A DNA stretch of 64,000 bases. Source: Aestuariibaculum suncheonense (lineage in GTDB: Bacteria > Bacteroidota > Bacteroidia > Flavobacteriales > Flavobacteriaceae). Each line of letters starts with the position of its first letter. The stretch's first letter is position 1. The stretch spans positions 142,621 through 206,620 of the forward strand of contig NZ_JACVXC010000005.1 in assembly GCF_014596935.1 (NCBI RefSeq), read 5' to 3'. Of the stretch, positions 45,699 through 54,199 are shown one piece after another. The notes under the pieces are model-generated. The model saw nothing but the letters and a program-made list of their open reading frames with translations. It was not told the DNA's origin and searched no databases. A program made the translations under genes and the position numbers.

Positions 45699-46328
45699 AT
45701 GAAAAGCGAAATACAAACATTAGTAGATAAAGGCGAAATGCTGCCTTTAATGGAGGAATTTTACACCATTCAGGGTGAAGGGTATCATAAAGGAACTGCG
45801 GCGTATTTTATTCGTGTTGGTGGTTGCGATGTGGGATGCCATTGGTGTGATGTGAAAGAAAGCTGGAATGCCGATTTACATCCGCCTACCGAAACGACTA
45901 AAATTGTAGAAAACGCTAAAAAGTACAGCGATACTATTGTAATAACCGGAGGAGAACCTTTAACTTGGGATATGACGGCTTTAACAACACAGTTGAAAGT
46001 TGAAGGCATGCAGGTTCATATTGAAACTTCGGGTGCTTATAAGTTAACCGGAACCTGGGACTGGATTTGCTTATCACCTAAAAAAATGAAATTACCTACC
46101 GAAGAAGTTTATGCTAAAGCAAATGAATTAAAGGTAATTATTTATAATAAAGATGATTTTCGTTTTGCCGAAGAACAGGCCGAGAAAGTGAATAAAGATT
46201 GTATTTTATACATGCAGCCGGAGTGGAGCAAACGTGATAAAGTGATTCCTGAAATTGTGGATTATGTAATGAAACACCCAAAGTGGAAGGTGTCGTTACA
46301 AACACATAAGTATTTAAATATTCCTTAA
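45699..46328 (+). CDS. queE: 7-carboxy-7-deazaguanine synthase
   Basis: A 209-residue radical SAM enzyme of queuosine/7-deazaguanine synthesis, converting 6-carboxytetrahydropterin to 7-carboxy-7-deazaguanine. MEEFYTIQGEGYHKGTAAYF is the family's N-terminal motif, and the radical SAM Cys cluster is in GGCDVGCHWCDVKESW (CxxxCxxC). VITGGEPLTWD and the late SLQTHKYLNIP are also diagnostic. No other queuosine gene is in the window. Confidence 0.95.
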   Translation: MKSEIQTLVDKGEMLPLMEEFYTIQGEGYHKGTAAYFIRVGGCDVGCHWCDVKESWNADLHPPTETTKIVENAKKYSDTIVITGGEPLTWDMTALTTQLKVEGMQVHIETSGAYKLTGTWDWICLSPKKMKLPTEEVYAKANELKVIIYNKDDFRFAEEQAEKVNKDCILYMQPEWSKRDKVIPEIVDYVMKHPKWKVSLQTHKYLNIP

Positions 46329-46392
46329 AAAATAACGTAATTTTAGGAAACGTTTAAAACCAAAAGCATTGAGAATAAAACGAAATAAGATT

Positions 46393-46704
46393 ATGTCTTC
46401 ACGTCGGGAGTTTAAACCTGATGGACGCATAATTTTACGTGATCAGTTAGCTATTGAGCGCACGCGTTTAGCAAATGAACGCACTTTGATGTCCTACATT
46501 CGGTCGTCGTTGTATTTACTTATAGGTAGTTTTGCGTTTTTTGAATTGAAAAACGAGTATTCAAATTTTGATTATCTGGCTTACGTCTCTTTGGGGTTTT
46601 CTGTTGTGTTTTTATTAATAGGTATTTACAGATTCTATTTATTGAAAAAAAACTTACGCAGATTATTAGATTTAGCAGACGTTTCGGAAGATATACATGA
46701 ATAA
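46393..46704 (+). CDS. DUF202-family membrane protein
   Basis: A 103-residue inner-membrane protein with the family start DQLAIERTRLANERTLMSY followed by two or three helices (about 35-85). The frame is open from a TTG at 46369, but the ATG at 46393 (MSSRREFKPDGRI) is the better start. Function is unknown. It follows queE by 64 bases. Confidence 0.85.
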   Translation: MSSRREFKPDGRIILRDQLAIERTRLANERTLMSYIRSSLYLLIGSFAFFELKNEYSNFDYLAYVSLGFSVVFLLIGIYRFYLLKKNLRRLLDLADVSEDIHE

Positions 46705-46732
46705 AAAAAGCCTTGAATTTCAAGGCTTTTTT
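46704..46732 (+). terminator. Terminator after the DUF202 gene
   Basis: The stem AAAAAAGCCTTGA with TCAAGGCTTTTTT has a 3-base loop. It is symmetrical and may also serve the convergent DUF2911 gene. Confidence 0.85.
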
Positions 46733-46752
46733 ATATAATCATAGTTTTTTAA

Positions 46753-47280
46753 TTACTGACTGATAGGAACAGCAACTCTGGTCGTATCCCAAGCTAGGAA
46801 CATCTTGTCGTTATCGAATGCGATAGAAAAAGCTTCAACAGCTTCTCCTTGAGTTACTGGAGCTGTCACGCGTAAAACATCTTTACTTTCGTTATAATTG
46901 TATGCACCCCAAACATCGGTGTCTGAGCTTAAAATAACGGTCCATTCTTTTTCTCCAGGAATAGTATATAAAGCATAAGTACCAGCTTTAACGTCTTTTC
47001 CGCCAAACTTAGAATCTTTATAGAATTTTATTTCTGAAGCTTCGTTTGCTCCGGTTCTCCAAACTTTACCATTTGGAGCTAAAGTAGCTAAGGCTCTACC
47101 GTTAAGTTGTGGTCTGCTGTAGATTACTTTAGCCATTGGAGGCGCATTTCTGTCGGTTCTGTAATAAGCAACGTCTAAAGGACTTTTGTCTAATTTAGCG
47201 AATTTTTGAGCATTAGAATTTACTGAACATAACATCACAAAAGCAAAAGCTAATGTGGTTAAAAGAGTTGATTTTTTCAT
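46753..47280 (-). CDS. Secreted DUF2911 protein
   Basis: A 175-residue exported protein: signal peptide (1-24), then a DUF2911 domain with VIYSRPQLNGRALATLAPNG, WRTGANEASEIKFYKD, AGTYALYTIPGEKEWTVILS and FLAWDTTRV. It is common in Bacteroidota and of unknown function; monocistronic. Confidence 0.9.
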   Translation of the reverse strand: MKKSTLLTTLAFAFVMLCSVNSNAQKFAKLDKSPLDVAYYRTDRNAPPMAKVIYSRPQLNGRALATLAPNGKVWRTGANEASEIKFYKDSKFGGKDVKAGTYALYTIPGEKEWTVILSSDTDVWGAYNYNESKDVLRVTAPVTQGEAVEAFSIAFDNDKMFLAWDTTRVAVPISQ

Positions 47281-47400
47281 AAAAAGATATTAGTTGTTTA
47301 AAGATTAATGTGTTTTTAAAGATAAACCGAAATGTTCTTAAAGTTTTTCTAAATCTTAAATAAGACTGTTAAAGTTTCAGTTTGTTTAAATTTAAGGATA

Positions 47401-47430
47401 AAAAAAGCTTCAGAAACCTCTGAAGCTTTT
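47401..47430 (-). terminator. Terminator of the gatCAB::aspS operon
   Basis: The stem AAAAGCTTCAGA with TCTGAAGCTTTT has an AACC loop (plus-strand sense), 24 bases after the fusion gene's stop, with a U-run on the minus strand. Confidence 0.85.
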
Positions 47431-47453
47431 GTGGTTATTGATTAATAAGAGAG

Positions 47454-50400
47454 TTATTTTCTCATGATTTTTACATTCATTTCCTCTACTTTTTTATCTG
47501 AAAGTAGGGAAGGAGCACCAAATAGTAAGTCCTCACTGGTTCCTGTTTTAGGGAAGGCCATCACTTCGCGAATAGATGTTTTCTTTTCTAAAATCATCAT
47601 TAAACGGTCTACACCCCAGGCAATTCCGCCGTGTGGAGGAGCACCATAATGGAACGATTTGTACATAGTGCCAACGCTTTTTAGCATTTCTTCTTTGTTA
47701 TACCCCATGTTGCGATAGGTGGCTTCTAAAATCTCAGGTTTATGTGCACGCACAGAACCTCCGCCAATTTCGTAACCATTCAGAATTAAATCGTATTGCT
47801 GAGCAATTATAGTTCCGATTTCTTCGTCTTTTCCGTTCATATGTTTTTCAATGTCGTAAACAGCAGGCATAGAGAAGGGGTTGTGGGTAAATGTCCAGCG
47901 GCCTTCATCGGTTTTTTCGAACATAGGGAAATCTACTACCCATGCAGGTCTTAATTCTTTCGGATTAATTAATTTCAACATGCTACCTAGTTCCTGACGT
48001 ACAGCATCTAAAGCTTTATTTGCGGTCGCATAATCAGCAGCTGAGAAGAATACGATATCGCCAACCTGAGCATGTGTCGCTTCAATAATTCCTGCAGCGA
48101 TATCTTCTCCTAAGAATTTAATGATTGGTGACTGCAAATCGTCTTCATTAACGATGATATAAGCTAAACCGCCTAAACCATGTTGCTGGGCTATACCCGT
48201 TAGTTTTTCAATTTGCCCTTTCGATAAACGTTTTTTGCCTTGTTCTTCCGCGGTAACTTTAATACATTTTACAATGCCACCTTCTTCAATAGGCTTACTG
48301 AATACCTGGAATGTAGTGTCTTTAACAATTTCGGTAATATCCTGAAGCTTTAATCCAAAGCGTAAATCCGGACGGTCACAACCGTAGTTATCCATGGCTT
48401 CTTTATAAGTTAGAACCTCAAACGGATGTAAAATCCATTTGTTGCCGTAAATTTTAGTCACCACTTCATTAAACATTTTGGTGTTTAAATCGACGATTTG
48501 TTGCATGCTGGCGTAAGCCATTTCCAAGTCTAATTGTGTAAACTCAGGCTGACGGTCACCACGAGAATCTTCGTCTCTAAAGCAACGTGCAATCTGGAAA
48601 TATTTCTCATAACCACTCACCATCAACATTTGTTTAAACTGTTGTGGTGCCTGTGGAAGTGTGTAAAATGCGCCGGCTTGTTTTCTTGACGGAACAATAA
48701 ACTCACGAGCTCCTTCGTCGGTTCCGGCACTTAAAATAGGGGTTTCTATTTCAAGGAAATCCTGCTCGTCTAAAATATCACGAAGCAGTTTAATCACTTT
48801 ATGGCGATTTACAATCGTACGACGCACATCATCATTTCGGTGATCTAAATATTTATATTGGAAACGGGTGTTTTCATTGGTTTTTGTCGCACGTTTTATT
48901 TCAAACGGAAGCGTTCTTGAAAGGTTTAAAATATCAAGAGCTTTAGCTTCTAATTCAATTCTTCCTGTGCGTAACGCTGCATTGTAATCATCTTCCTTAC
49001 GTTGCACAATCGTTCCTGAAACGGTAATTACCGACTCAGGTTTTAAGCGAACCAATTCATCCAGGTTGGGGAAGGATTCACGACTTAAGCGTACTTGAAA
49101 AATCTCGGTACTTGAATCGCGCAAATCAATGAAAATTAATTCGCCGTGATCACGAACACTTGATACCCATCCAGCAAAGGTAACTTCCTGATCAATGCTT
49201 TCGTCTATGATATCTGTGATTAAATGGGTTCGGTATTCCTCTTTGATAACGATAGGGATTTCAGGTAAAACTTCTTCCTGTTCTTTTTTAGAAGTAGCCT
49301 GAGTTTCTGCTTTTGTTTTTACCGTAGTTTCTCCTGATGAAGTTCCTGAGGTATCTGCTTGTAGGGCACTTAAAATGCCTTCGCGAATCACTTTCCCTGA
49401 AGCACCTTTGCCAATAATCGAAATCACTTTTCCGACTAAAATACCAGCTTTACCTTGGTTTCCGGCTTTGATATCGTTGGCAATAGTTTTGTTTTCAGCA
49501 ATCACTTGAGCGATAGCATTCTGAATTTTATCTTCAGAAATGGTGTTCTCATCAAAATATTGGTTATAATCAAAATGCCTGTCCTTTAAATATTCAGTAA
49601 TCGCATTTTGAACTAGAACAGAAGTGATTTTTTCAGATTTAAACAACTGAAAAATTTCAATTAAATGTTCAATTCTGTGAATATCTCCGTATTCTTCTGG
49701 TTTGATGTTGTTGGTCAATGTTTTGGCAACAAATGACGGGTCTTGAATAACTTCATTAATTGCTACAAAAGTTTCTGAACGTAACGAATCTGCTGTAAAA
49801 AATTTCGCATCCTGAGGTAATACGCCACCTTTTATCAAAATAGATTCTACAGCAAACGGAAGTGAACTGACGTCTACATCAATCGATTCCACCACGTCTT
49901 TGATGCAAACAAAAGGGAGGTCTGGTTCCGAAATAAAACGGTAATCGGCCTCATATTCCTTTTTACGCATGGTTTTGGTTTGCTTTAAATCGGCATCCCA
50001 AAGTACCGTGGTTTGATCGGGTCTGAATTCTTTATGTTCGATGTAATAGTTTAGTTGTTTTTCAACTTCTTCTTTTAAAGCATCAACCATAAACTTAAAG
50101 GAGTTTAGGTTTTTTATTTCCGTGCGCGGATTTAAAGCATATGAATGTTTTTTACGGAGTGATACAGATACATCGGATTTAAATTCTCCTTTTTCCAGAT
50201 TGGCTTCAGAGATTTTTAAATTTTGAACAATACGCTGAATGTATTGCGCATATGTTGAGGCATCTTCAATATGACGAATACAAGGCTCTGTAACAATTTC
50301 AATTAGTGGTACACCAGCTTTGTTGAAATCTACCAAAGAAACCGTTTTTTCGTGCATCAATTTCGCAGCGTCTTCTTCTATATGGACTTGTGTTAAGTTT

Positions 50401-50789
50401 ACCGTGAATTGTGATCCGTCGTTACGGAAACAAGACACTTGCCCATCTGGAATAATGGGGTTGTGAAACTGCGTAATTTGTATGTTTTTTGGATTGTCCG
50501 GGTATTCGTAATGTTTTCTATCCCATGAAATCACCTCGTTGGAAAAGGTCGATTTTACAGCTTTTCCGAAATAAATTGCTTTTTTAACGGCTTCTTTATT
50601 TACGGCAGGTAAAACCCCCATTTGCCCAGTACAAACGGAGCATATATTTTGGTTAGGCGTTTCAATTTCCTGATTAGGGCAAGAACAAAACAGTTTGGTT
50701 TTAGTGTTTAATCGTACGTGAGTTTCCAGTCCGATAACCAATTCTAATTCGTAGGCTTTTAAAAGCGCGTCTAATTGTTCTAATTCCAT
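47454..50789 (-). CDS. gatB/aspS: Fusion of Asp/Glu-tRNA amidotransferase subunit B with aspartate--tRNA ligase
   Basis: An 1111-residue fusion protein. Residues 1 to about 485 are GatB (YELVIGLETHVRLNTKTKLF, FNKAGVPLIEIVTEP, and a YqeY-like tail with GKAGILVGKVISIIG). A low-complexity linker of about 40 residues (Thr/Ser/Lys/Glu) leads into a bacterial-type AspRS (about 525-1111). The AspRS has an OB-fold, class II motif 2 in QIARCFRDEDSRGDRQPEFT and motif 3 in GVDRLMMIL. The OB fold reads RDHGELIFIDLRD near residue 547; His at this place is a feature of non-discriminating AspRS enzymes, which charge both tRNA-Asp and tRNA-Asn. The fused protein would make Asp-tRNA-Asn and help amidate it. 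Its ATG shares a base with the gatA stop (TAATG). Confidence 0.96.
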   Translation of the reverse strand: MELEQLDALLKAYELELVIGLETHVRLNTKTKLFCSCPNQEIETPNQNICSVCTGQMGVLPAVNKEAVKKAIYFGKAVKSTFSNEVISWDRKHYEYPDNPKNIQITQFHNPIIPDGQVSCFRNDGSQFTVNLTQVHIEEDAAKLMHEKTVSLVDFNKAGVPLIEIVTEPCIRHIEDASTYAQYIQRIVQNLKISEANLEKGEFKSDVSVSLRKKHSYALNPRTEIKNLNSFKFMVDALKEEVEKQLNYYIEHKEFRPDQTTVLWDADLKQTKTMRKKEYEADYRFISEPDLPFVCIKDVVESIDVDVSSLPFAVESILIKGGVLPQDAKFFTADSLRSETFVAINEVIQDPSFVAKTLTNNIKPEEYGDIHRIEHLIEIFQLFKSEKITSVLVQNAITEYLKDRHFDYNQYFDENTISEDKIQNAIAQVIAENKTIANDIKAGNQGKAGILVGKVISIIGKGASGKVIREGILSALQADTSGTSSGETTVKTKAETQATSKKEQEEVLPEIPIVIKEEYRTHLITDIIDESIDQEVTFAGWVSSVRDHGELIFIDLRDSSTEIFQVRLSRESFPNLDELVRLKPESVITVSGTIVQRKEDDYNAALRTGRIELEAKALDILNLSRTLPFEIKRATKTNENTRFQYKYLDHRNDDVRRTIVNRHKVIKLLRDILDEQDFLEIETPILSAGTDEGAREFIVPSRKQAGAFYTLPQAPQQFKQMLMVSGYEKYFQIARCFRDEDSRGDRQPEFTQLDLEMAYASMQQIVDLNTKMFNEVVTKIYGNKWILHPFEVLTYKEAMDNYGCDRPDLRFGLKLQDITEIVKDTTFQVFSKPIEEGGIVKCIKVTAEEQGKKRLSKGQIEKLTGIAQQHGLGGLAYIIVNEDDLQSPIIKFLGEDIAAGIIEATHAQVGDIVFFSAADYATANKALDAVRQELGSMLKLINPKELRPAWVVDFPMFEKTDEGRWTFTHNPFSMPAVYDIEKHMNGKDEEIGTIIAQQYDLILNGYEIGGGSVRAHKPEILEATYRNMGYNKEEMLKSVGTMYKSFHYGAPPHGGIAWGVDRLMMILEKKTSIREVMAFPKTGTSEDLLFGAPSLLSDKKVEEMNVKIMRK

Positions 50790-52189
50790 TATATCGTATC
50801 TTTTAAGAAGTTAGCAAACTTCAAAACAAGTTCGTCATTCGTTTTTGCGGCTGTAATTTGTAAGCCTGTTTCTGTACCTTGCGGAACCGTTAATGTTGGT
50901 AATTGTCCAAGGCTAAAGCCAACGGTATATGCATCGCTTAAATACATGGCGTGCGGGTCTTTTAAACTGTTGCCTATTTCAGGAGGTGTGCTTGGTGTTA
51001 CCGGAGATAAGATGATATCAACATCTTTAAAATCCTCCTCAAAGTTTTCTGAAATCGCATCGCGAAGGGCTAAACTCTTTAAATAAATTTCATCTGAAAA
51101 TCCTTGTGATAATACCTGGTTTCCACCAACAATGCGTCGTTTGGTTTCTTCTGAAAAATTTTCAGAACGTGTTACGGCGTAAGATTCTTTTAAGTTTTTA
51201 TCTTCAATACGGTTACCGTAGTTGGAGCCATCTAAACGCGATAGGTTAGAAGCTGTTTCGGCCATGGCAAGCGTATAATACGTCGATACTAAAATATCGG
51301 ATTGGAAGAAATCCAATTCTTTAACCTCGATACCTTTTGCTTTTATTTTTTCAATTGTACTTAAAAAGTCTGCTTTAATTTTCGGGTCGATCGCATCACT
51401 TTCAATAAAGTTTTTAAAGTAACCTACTGATTTAATTTCAGAAGTATCTGAGATACTGTCGGCGTTAATTTCCGCGGAAGCGTAAGTCGTCTGATCTTTT
51501 ACATCTTTACCGCTCATCACGTTTAAAATAATACGAATATCTTCAACCGATTTAGCAATTGGTCCAACACAGTCGGTAGATGAGGCATAAGCCATTAGGC
51601 CATAACGTGAAATGCGGCCGTAAGTAGGTTTTAGTCCGTAAACATGGTTGTAACCAGCCGGCTGACGAACCGAACCACCAGTATCGCCACCAATAGAAAA
51701 TACGGTATAATCTTTAGCAACGTTTACTGCCGAACCACCACTAGAACCACCACCAACAAGTTCTGGATTTATAGCGTTTTTTACTGCGCCAAAAATGGTG
51801 TTTTCACTTGAAGAACCATGACCGAAACTGTCGCAGTTTTCTTTAACTACAGGGATGGCACCGGCATCTAACAATTTTTGAATCGCCGTTGCTGTATAAG
51901 CTGATTTGTAGTTTTTAAGTAAATCGGAACTCGCTGTGGTTGTCGTTCCCTGAAGCATATAAACATCTTTAATACCAAAAGGAATGCCTTCCAACAAGCC
52001 AATGGTTTCGCCATTGGTAATTTTAGAATCGACTTTAGCTGCTAAGTTAAGCGCTAAGTCATCTAAAGTAGAATTTACCGTATTATGTGTGTTTGCCTTT
52101 AAAGCATTTAATTTTTCCGAAACCAATGCAACACAGGTTATGTCTTTGTTAACCAGTTGTTGGTGAATTTTATGTATTTGAGACTCCAT
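50789..52189 (-). CDS. gatA: Asp/Glu-tRNA amidotransferase subunit A
   Basis: A 466-residue amidase-signature enzyme that supplies ammonia to the GatB site by hydrolysing glutamine or asparagine. The catalytic Lys lies in IPFGIKDVYML (about 74), and the Ser-cis-Ser/Ser pair in GGGSSGGSAVNVA and GGDTGGSVRQPAGY (Ser near 172). It follows gatC by 3 bases and overlaps the gatB/aspS start by one base, so all three are translated together. Confidence 0.96.
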   Translation of the reverse strand: MESQIHKIHQQLVNKDITCVALVSEKLNALKANTHNTVNSTLDDLALNLAAKVDSKITNGETIGLLEGIPFGIKDVYMLQGTTTTASSDLLKNYKSAYTATAIQKLLDAGAIPVVKENCDSFGHGSSSENTIFGAVKNAINPELVGGGSSGGSAVNVAKDYTVFSIGGDTGGSVRQPAGYNHVYGLKPTYGRISRYGLMAYASSTDCVGPIAKSVEDIRIILNVMSGKDVKDQTTYASAEINADSISDTSEIKSVGYFKNFIESDAIDPKIKADFLSTIEKIKAKGIEVKELDFFQSDILVSTYYTLAMAETASNLSRLDGSNYGNRIEDKNLKESYAVTRSENFSEETKRRIVGGNQVLSQGFSDEIYLKSLALRDAISENFEEDFKDVDIILSPVTPSTPPEIGNSLKDPHAMYLSDAYTVGFSLGQLPTLTVPQGTETGLQITAAKTNDELVLKFANFLKDTI

Positions 52190-52192
52190 GTG

Positions 52193-52462
52193 TTATTCTT
52201 CTATAATTTTTGAAACCACCAAATAGCCTTTTTTCTCTTTAGGAAAGTTTTCAATAATGATTTGCTTTTCGGTGGTCGAACTTTCAATCACTTCGTCTTC
52301 TCTTAAATCGTTTATCGATAGACAATGATTACGATTATTATTAAAAGAGTTATTATTTGTTGGCTGTGCATTTTTAATTACATCAAATAATTTGTTCACG
52401 GCCTCACTGGGCTGGGCTCCTTTAATACTCGACAAGATGTCGACGGTCATAATTTTACTCAT
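52193..52462 (-). CDS. gatC: Divergent, Asn-rich GatC-like subunit
   Basis: An 89-residue protein. Its C-terminal half (about 51-88: NDLREDEVIESSTTEKQI then FPKEKKGYLVVSKIIE) matches the end of GatC, which wraps GatA. The N-terminal half does not show the usual GatC helical motif; instead it carries a run rich in Asn, PTNNNSFNNNRNH (residues 34-46). Position immediately before gatA supports the GatC assignment. The protein is near normal GatC length (about 95). It is preceded by an Asn-codon leader peptide and a terminator. Confidence 0.8.
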   Translation of the reverse strand: MSKIMTVDILSSIKGAQPSEAVNKLFDVIKNAQPTNNNSFNNNRNHCLSINDLREDEVIESSTTEKQIIIENFPKEKKGYLVVSKIIEE

Positions 52463-52481
52463 GTCTTAATAATTTTGGGTT

Positions 52482-52541
52482 AAAAAAAAGCCTTCCGAAC
52501 TCGGAAGGCTTTTTTACATATATTTTAAACAATAACCTTCC
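52482..52541 (-). promoter_or_regulatory. Putative Asn-tRNA-responsive attenuator: antiterminator arm and terminator before gatC
   Basis: On the minus strand the terminator stem AAAAAAGCCTTCCG pairs with CGGAAGGCTTTTTT (AGTT loop), followed by 8 T, and ends 19 bases before the gatC ATG. An upstream copy of the 3' arm, GGAAGGTT at 52541-52534, can pair with AGCCTTCC (52510-52503) in the terminator's 5' arm, giving a mutually exclusive antiterminator. This arm lies 4 bases after the stop codon of the Asn-rich leader peptide, within the footprint of a terminating ribosome. Confidence 0.8.
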
Positions 52542-52545
52542 TGTC

Positions 52546-52593
52546 CTAACTTTTAGGATTATTGAAATTATTATTGTTATTGATTACTATCAT
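52546..52593 (-). CDS. Asn-rich leader peptide of the gatCAB::aspS operon
   Basis: A 15-codon ORF, MIVINNNNNFNNPKS, with seven Asn codons (six AAT, one AAC), five in a row. It has ATG at 52593-52591 and TAG at 52548-52546, the latter inside a small hairpin TCCTAA-AAG-TTAGGA (52544-52558). It begins about 17 bases after a TATATTTG promoter box. Its composition and place before a terminator and the Asn-tRNA synthesis genes are those of a control peptide in ribosome-mediated attenuation. Confidence 0.8.
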   Translation of the reverse strand: MIVINNNNNFNNPKS

Positions 52594-52610
52594 TTTTATT
52601 TCTTTGTTTT

Positions 52611-52618
52611 CAAATATA
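52611..52618 (-). promoter_or_regulatory. -7 box of the gatCAB::aspS promoter
   Basis: The minus strand reads TATATTTG, a perfect TAnnTTTG match, so transcription would start about 10 bases before the leader peptide ATG. No exact -33 TTG is seen. Beyond it, up to the porin gene at 52751, the sequence is AT-rich and shows nothing else. Confidence 0.6.
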
Positions 52619-52750
52619 TAGAGAATAAACATACGATACATTATTTTTTTAAGTATCCTGCAAGGTATTATTGAATTGTTAAAAAAGATTAAAATAATTT
52701 GTTGTTTGTATAATGAAATGGTTGTTTGTGTTTAATTTTTAAAACCGGAC

Positions 52751-54016
52751 TTAATGAAACGAAATTTGATATTGAAGCACAACCATGCCTTTATAGTCCT
52801 TTTGTTCTAAGGATATGGCGTCAAATATCGGGCGATGCTGATATCCAATGCTTATTTTATTGTCGTGAGAGCCTTTTATTAGAAAGTTTACTGTAAAATC
52901 ATAAACTGTCATGTTATCATTTAAAGCGTCCCAATTGGAATGTTGTATGGCAATATTAGGTTGAATAATTGTAGGAAGGTTTAAAACGTTTGTTTCTTTA
53001 AATGCGTAACCAAATTGCCCGTACCAGGTGATTCCTGTTCCAATCATAGGAAATGCAACGCCTGAACCATTAAAGTCGGTTCCACCTCCGGTTGTTGGAT
53101 TATTCGCTCCAACATTACGGATATAGTCTTTCCCAAAATCATAATTGAAGTAGCCCAAGTAGGCCGTAATGGCATTGCCATTAGATAGCGGAAGATTTAA
53201 GAACGAATCTGCTGCATAATGCGAAATGTCATAAATGTTAGTGTCTTCAAGATTGGCATCGCCATCGCTCATGGCTTCGGGTTGAAATTGAAATCCACCA
53301 CCTATATTAAGGACTTTTTTCTTTTGCAGATAGGTGCCTGTTTGATAAGCCGATTTGTTAGATTCGTGATTAAAAAATTGATATTTTACATATGCCGAAG
53401 TTTTTACTCTGGGCTTGTTATTCGCAAAATTAACTGCACCATTGGGAATAGTTTTCACGTAGAAAGGTCTATTAAACGTCATACGGTAATCAAAATGACC
53501 TGCCTGACCTTTAATCCAAAGTCCGAACAAACGGCCAATATCATCGTTAATTTCAACAGAATTCAAGGTGAATAGAGGTGAGTCCAGGCCCATAAGCGTT
53601 TTGCTGCTTCGTATATTCCATCGGTTAAGGCCTTGCCAACCCGATTTTCCAAAGCCAATTTCAAAGTACTTGGCAAAAGAATATTCTGCATATAAGTCTA
53701 AAATACCAATAGGGAAGGTGTCACCCTTAAAATTGTAATTGTTGCCACCAAACATGGCATAAGTATATATTTTCGGGGTTATTTGAGCTGAAATAGGAAT
53801 GCGTAATCTACGAATGGAAATATCGAAAAATTCTGAAGTCGGTTCACCATGAATTTCTGAGCCTTCATTTAAATCGGAATACCTGAGCCAGAATTGTGAA
53901 GTAATATTCCAGTTAAATGTTGGTTTGAATTTATCATTTTCCTGAGCGAATAGTGTTGCAGGGAATATAAATAGGAGTAGTAGGTAAAATATTATAGTCT
54001 GGTTGTTTATTTTCAT
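52751..54016 (-). CDS. Outer-membrane porin (phosphate-selective porin O/P-like)
   Basis: A 421-residue outer-membrane beta-barrel protein. A signal peptide (1-24) is followed by alternating beta strands, e.g. FFDISIRRLRIPISAQITPK, YTYAMFGGNNYNFKG and AEYSFAKYFEIGFGKSGW. The C-terminal strand is GMVVLQYQISFH. The RRLRI segment and overall layout fit the OprO/OprP-like family common in Bacteroidota, where solute specificity varies. Monocistronic; no clear terminator lies between it and the gatC promoter. Confidence 0.82.
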   Translation of the reverse strand: MKINNQTIIFYLLLLFIFPATLFAQENDKFKPTFNWNITSQFWLRYSDLNEGSEIHGEPTSEFFDISIRRLRIPISAQITPKIYTYAMFGGNNYNFKGDTFPIGILDLYAEYSFAKYFEIGFGKSGWQGLNRWNIRSSKTLMGLDSPLFTLNSVEINDDIGRLFGLWIKGQAGHFDYRMTFNRPFYVKTIPNGAVNFANNKPRVKTSAYVKYQFFNHESNKSAYQTGTYLQKKKVLNIGGGFQFQPEAMSDGDANLEDTNIYDISHYAADSFLNLPLSNGNAITAYLGYFNYDFGKDYIRNVGANNPTTGGGTDFNGSGVAFPMIGTGITWYGQFGYAFKETNVLNLPTIIQPNIAIQHSNWDALNDNMTVYDFTVNFLIKGSHDNKISIGYQHRPIFDAISLEQKDYKGMVVLQYQISFH

Positions 54017-54199
54017 AACAATGGTAAGTTGTTTAAAGGTTACTAAACAAAGTTATTACGAACTAAATGATGAAAATGTGACAAACATCATGTTTACCAT
54101 GAATTTAAACTTTTTATGCTAAAAAGGGGTGGTTTTTCTTGTGAAAAAGTCATTTTGAAGTGGTATTGTAAACCGTAAATAAGTCTTTAAATGCGTTGT

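Noticed and set aside
52463-52750. T-box riboswitch as the explanation for the gatC leader terminator
   Set aside because: No T-box sequence or stem I with a specifier loop is visible, T-boxes are not typical of Bacteroidota, and the Asn-codon ORF with a competing arm explains the layout better.
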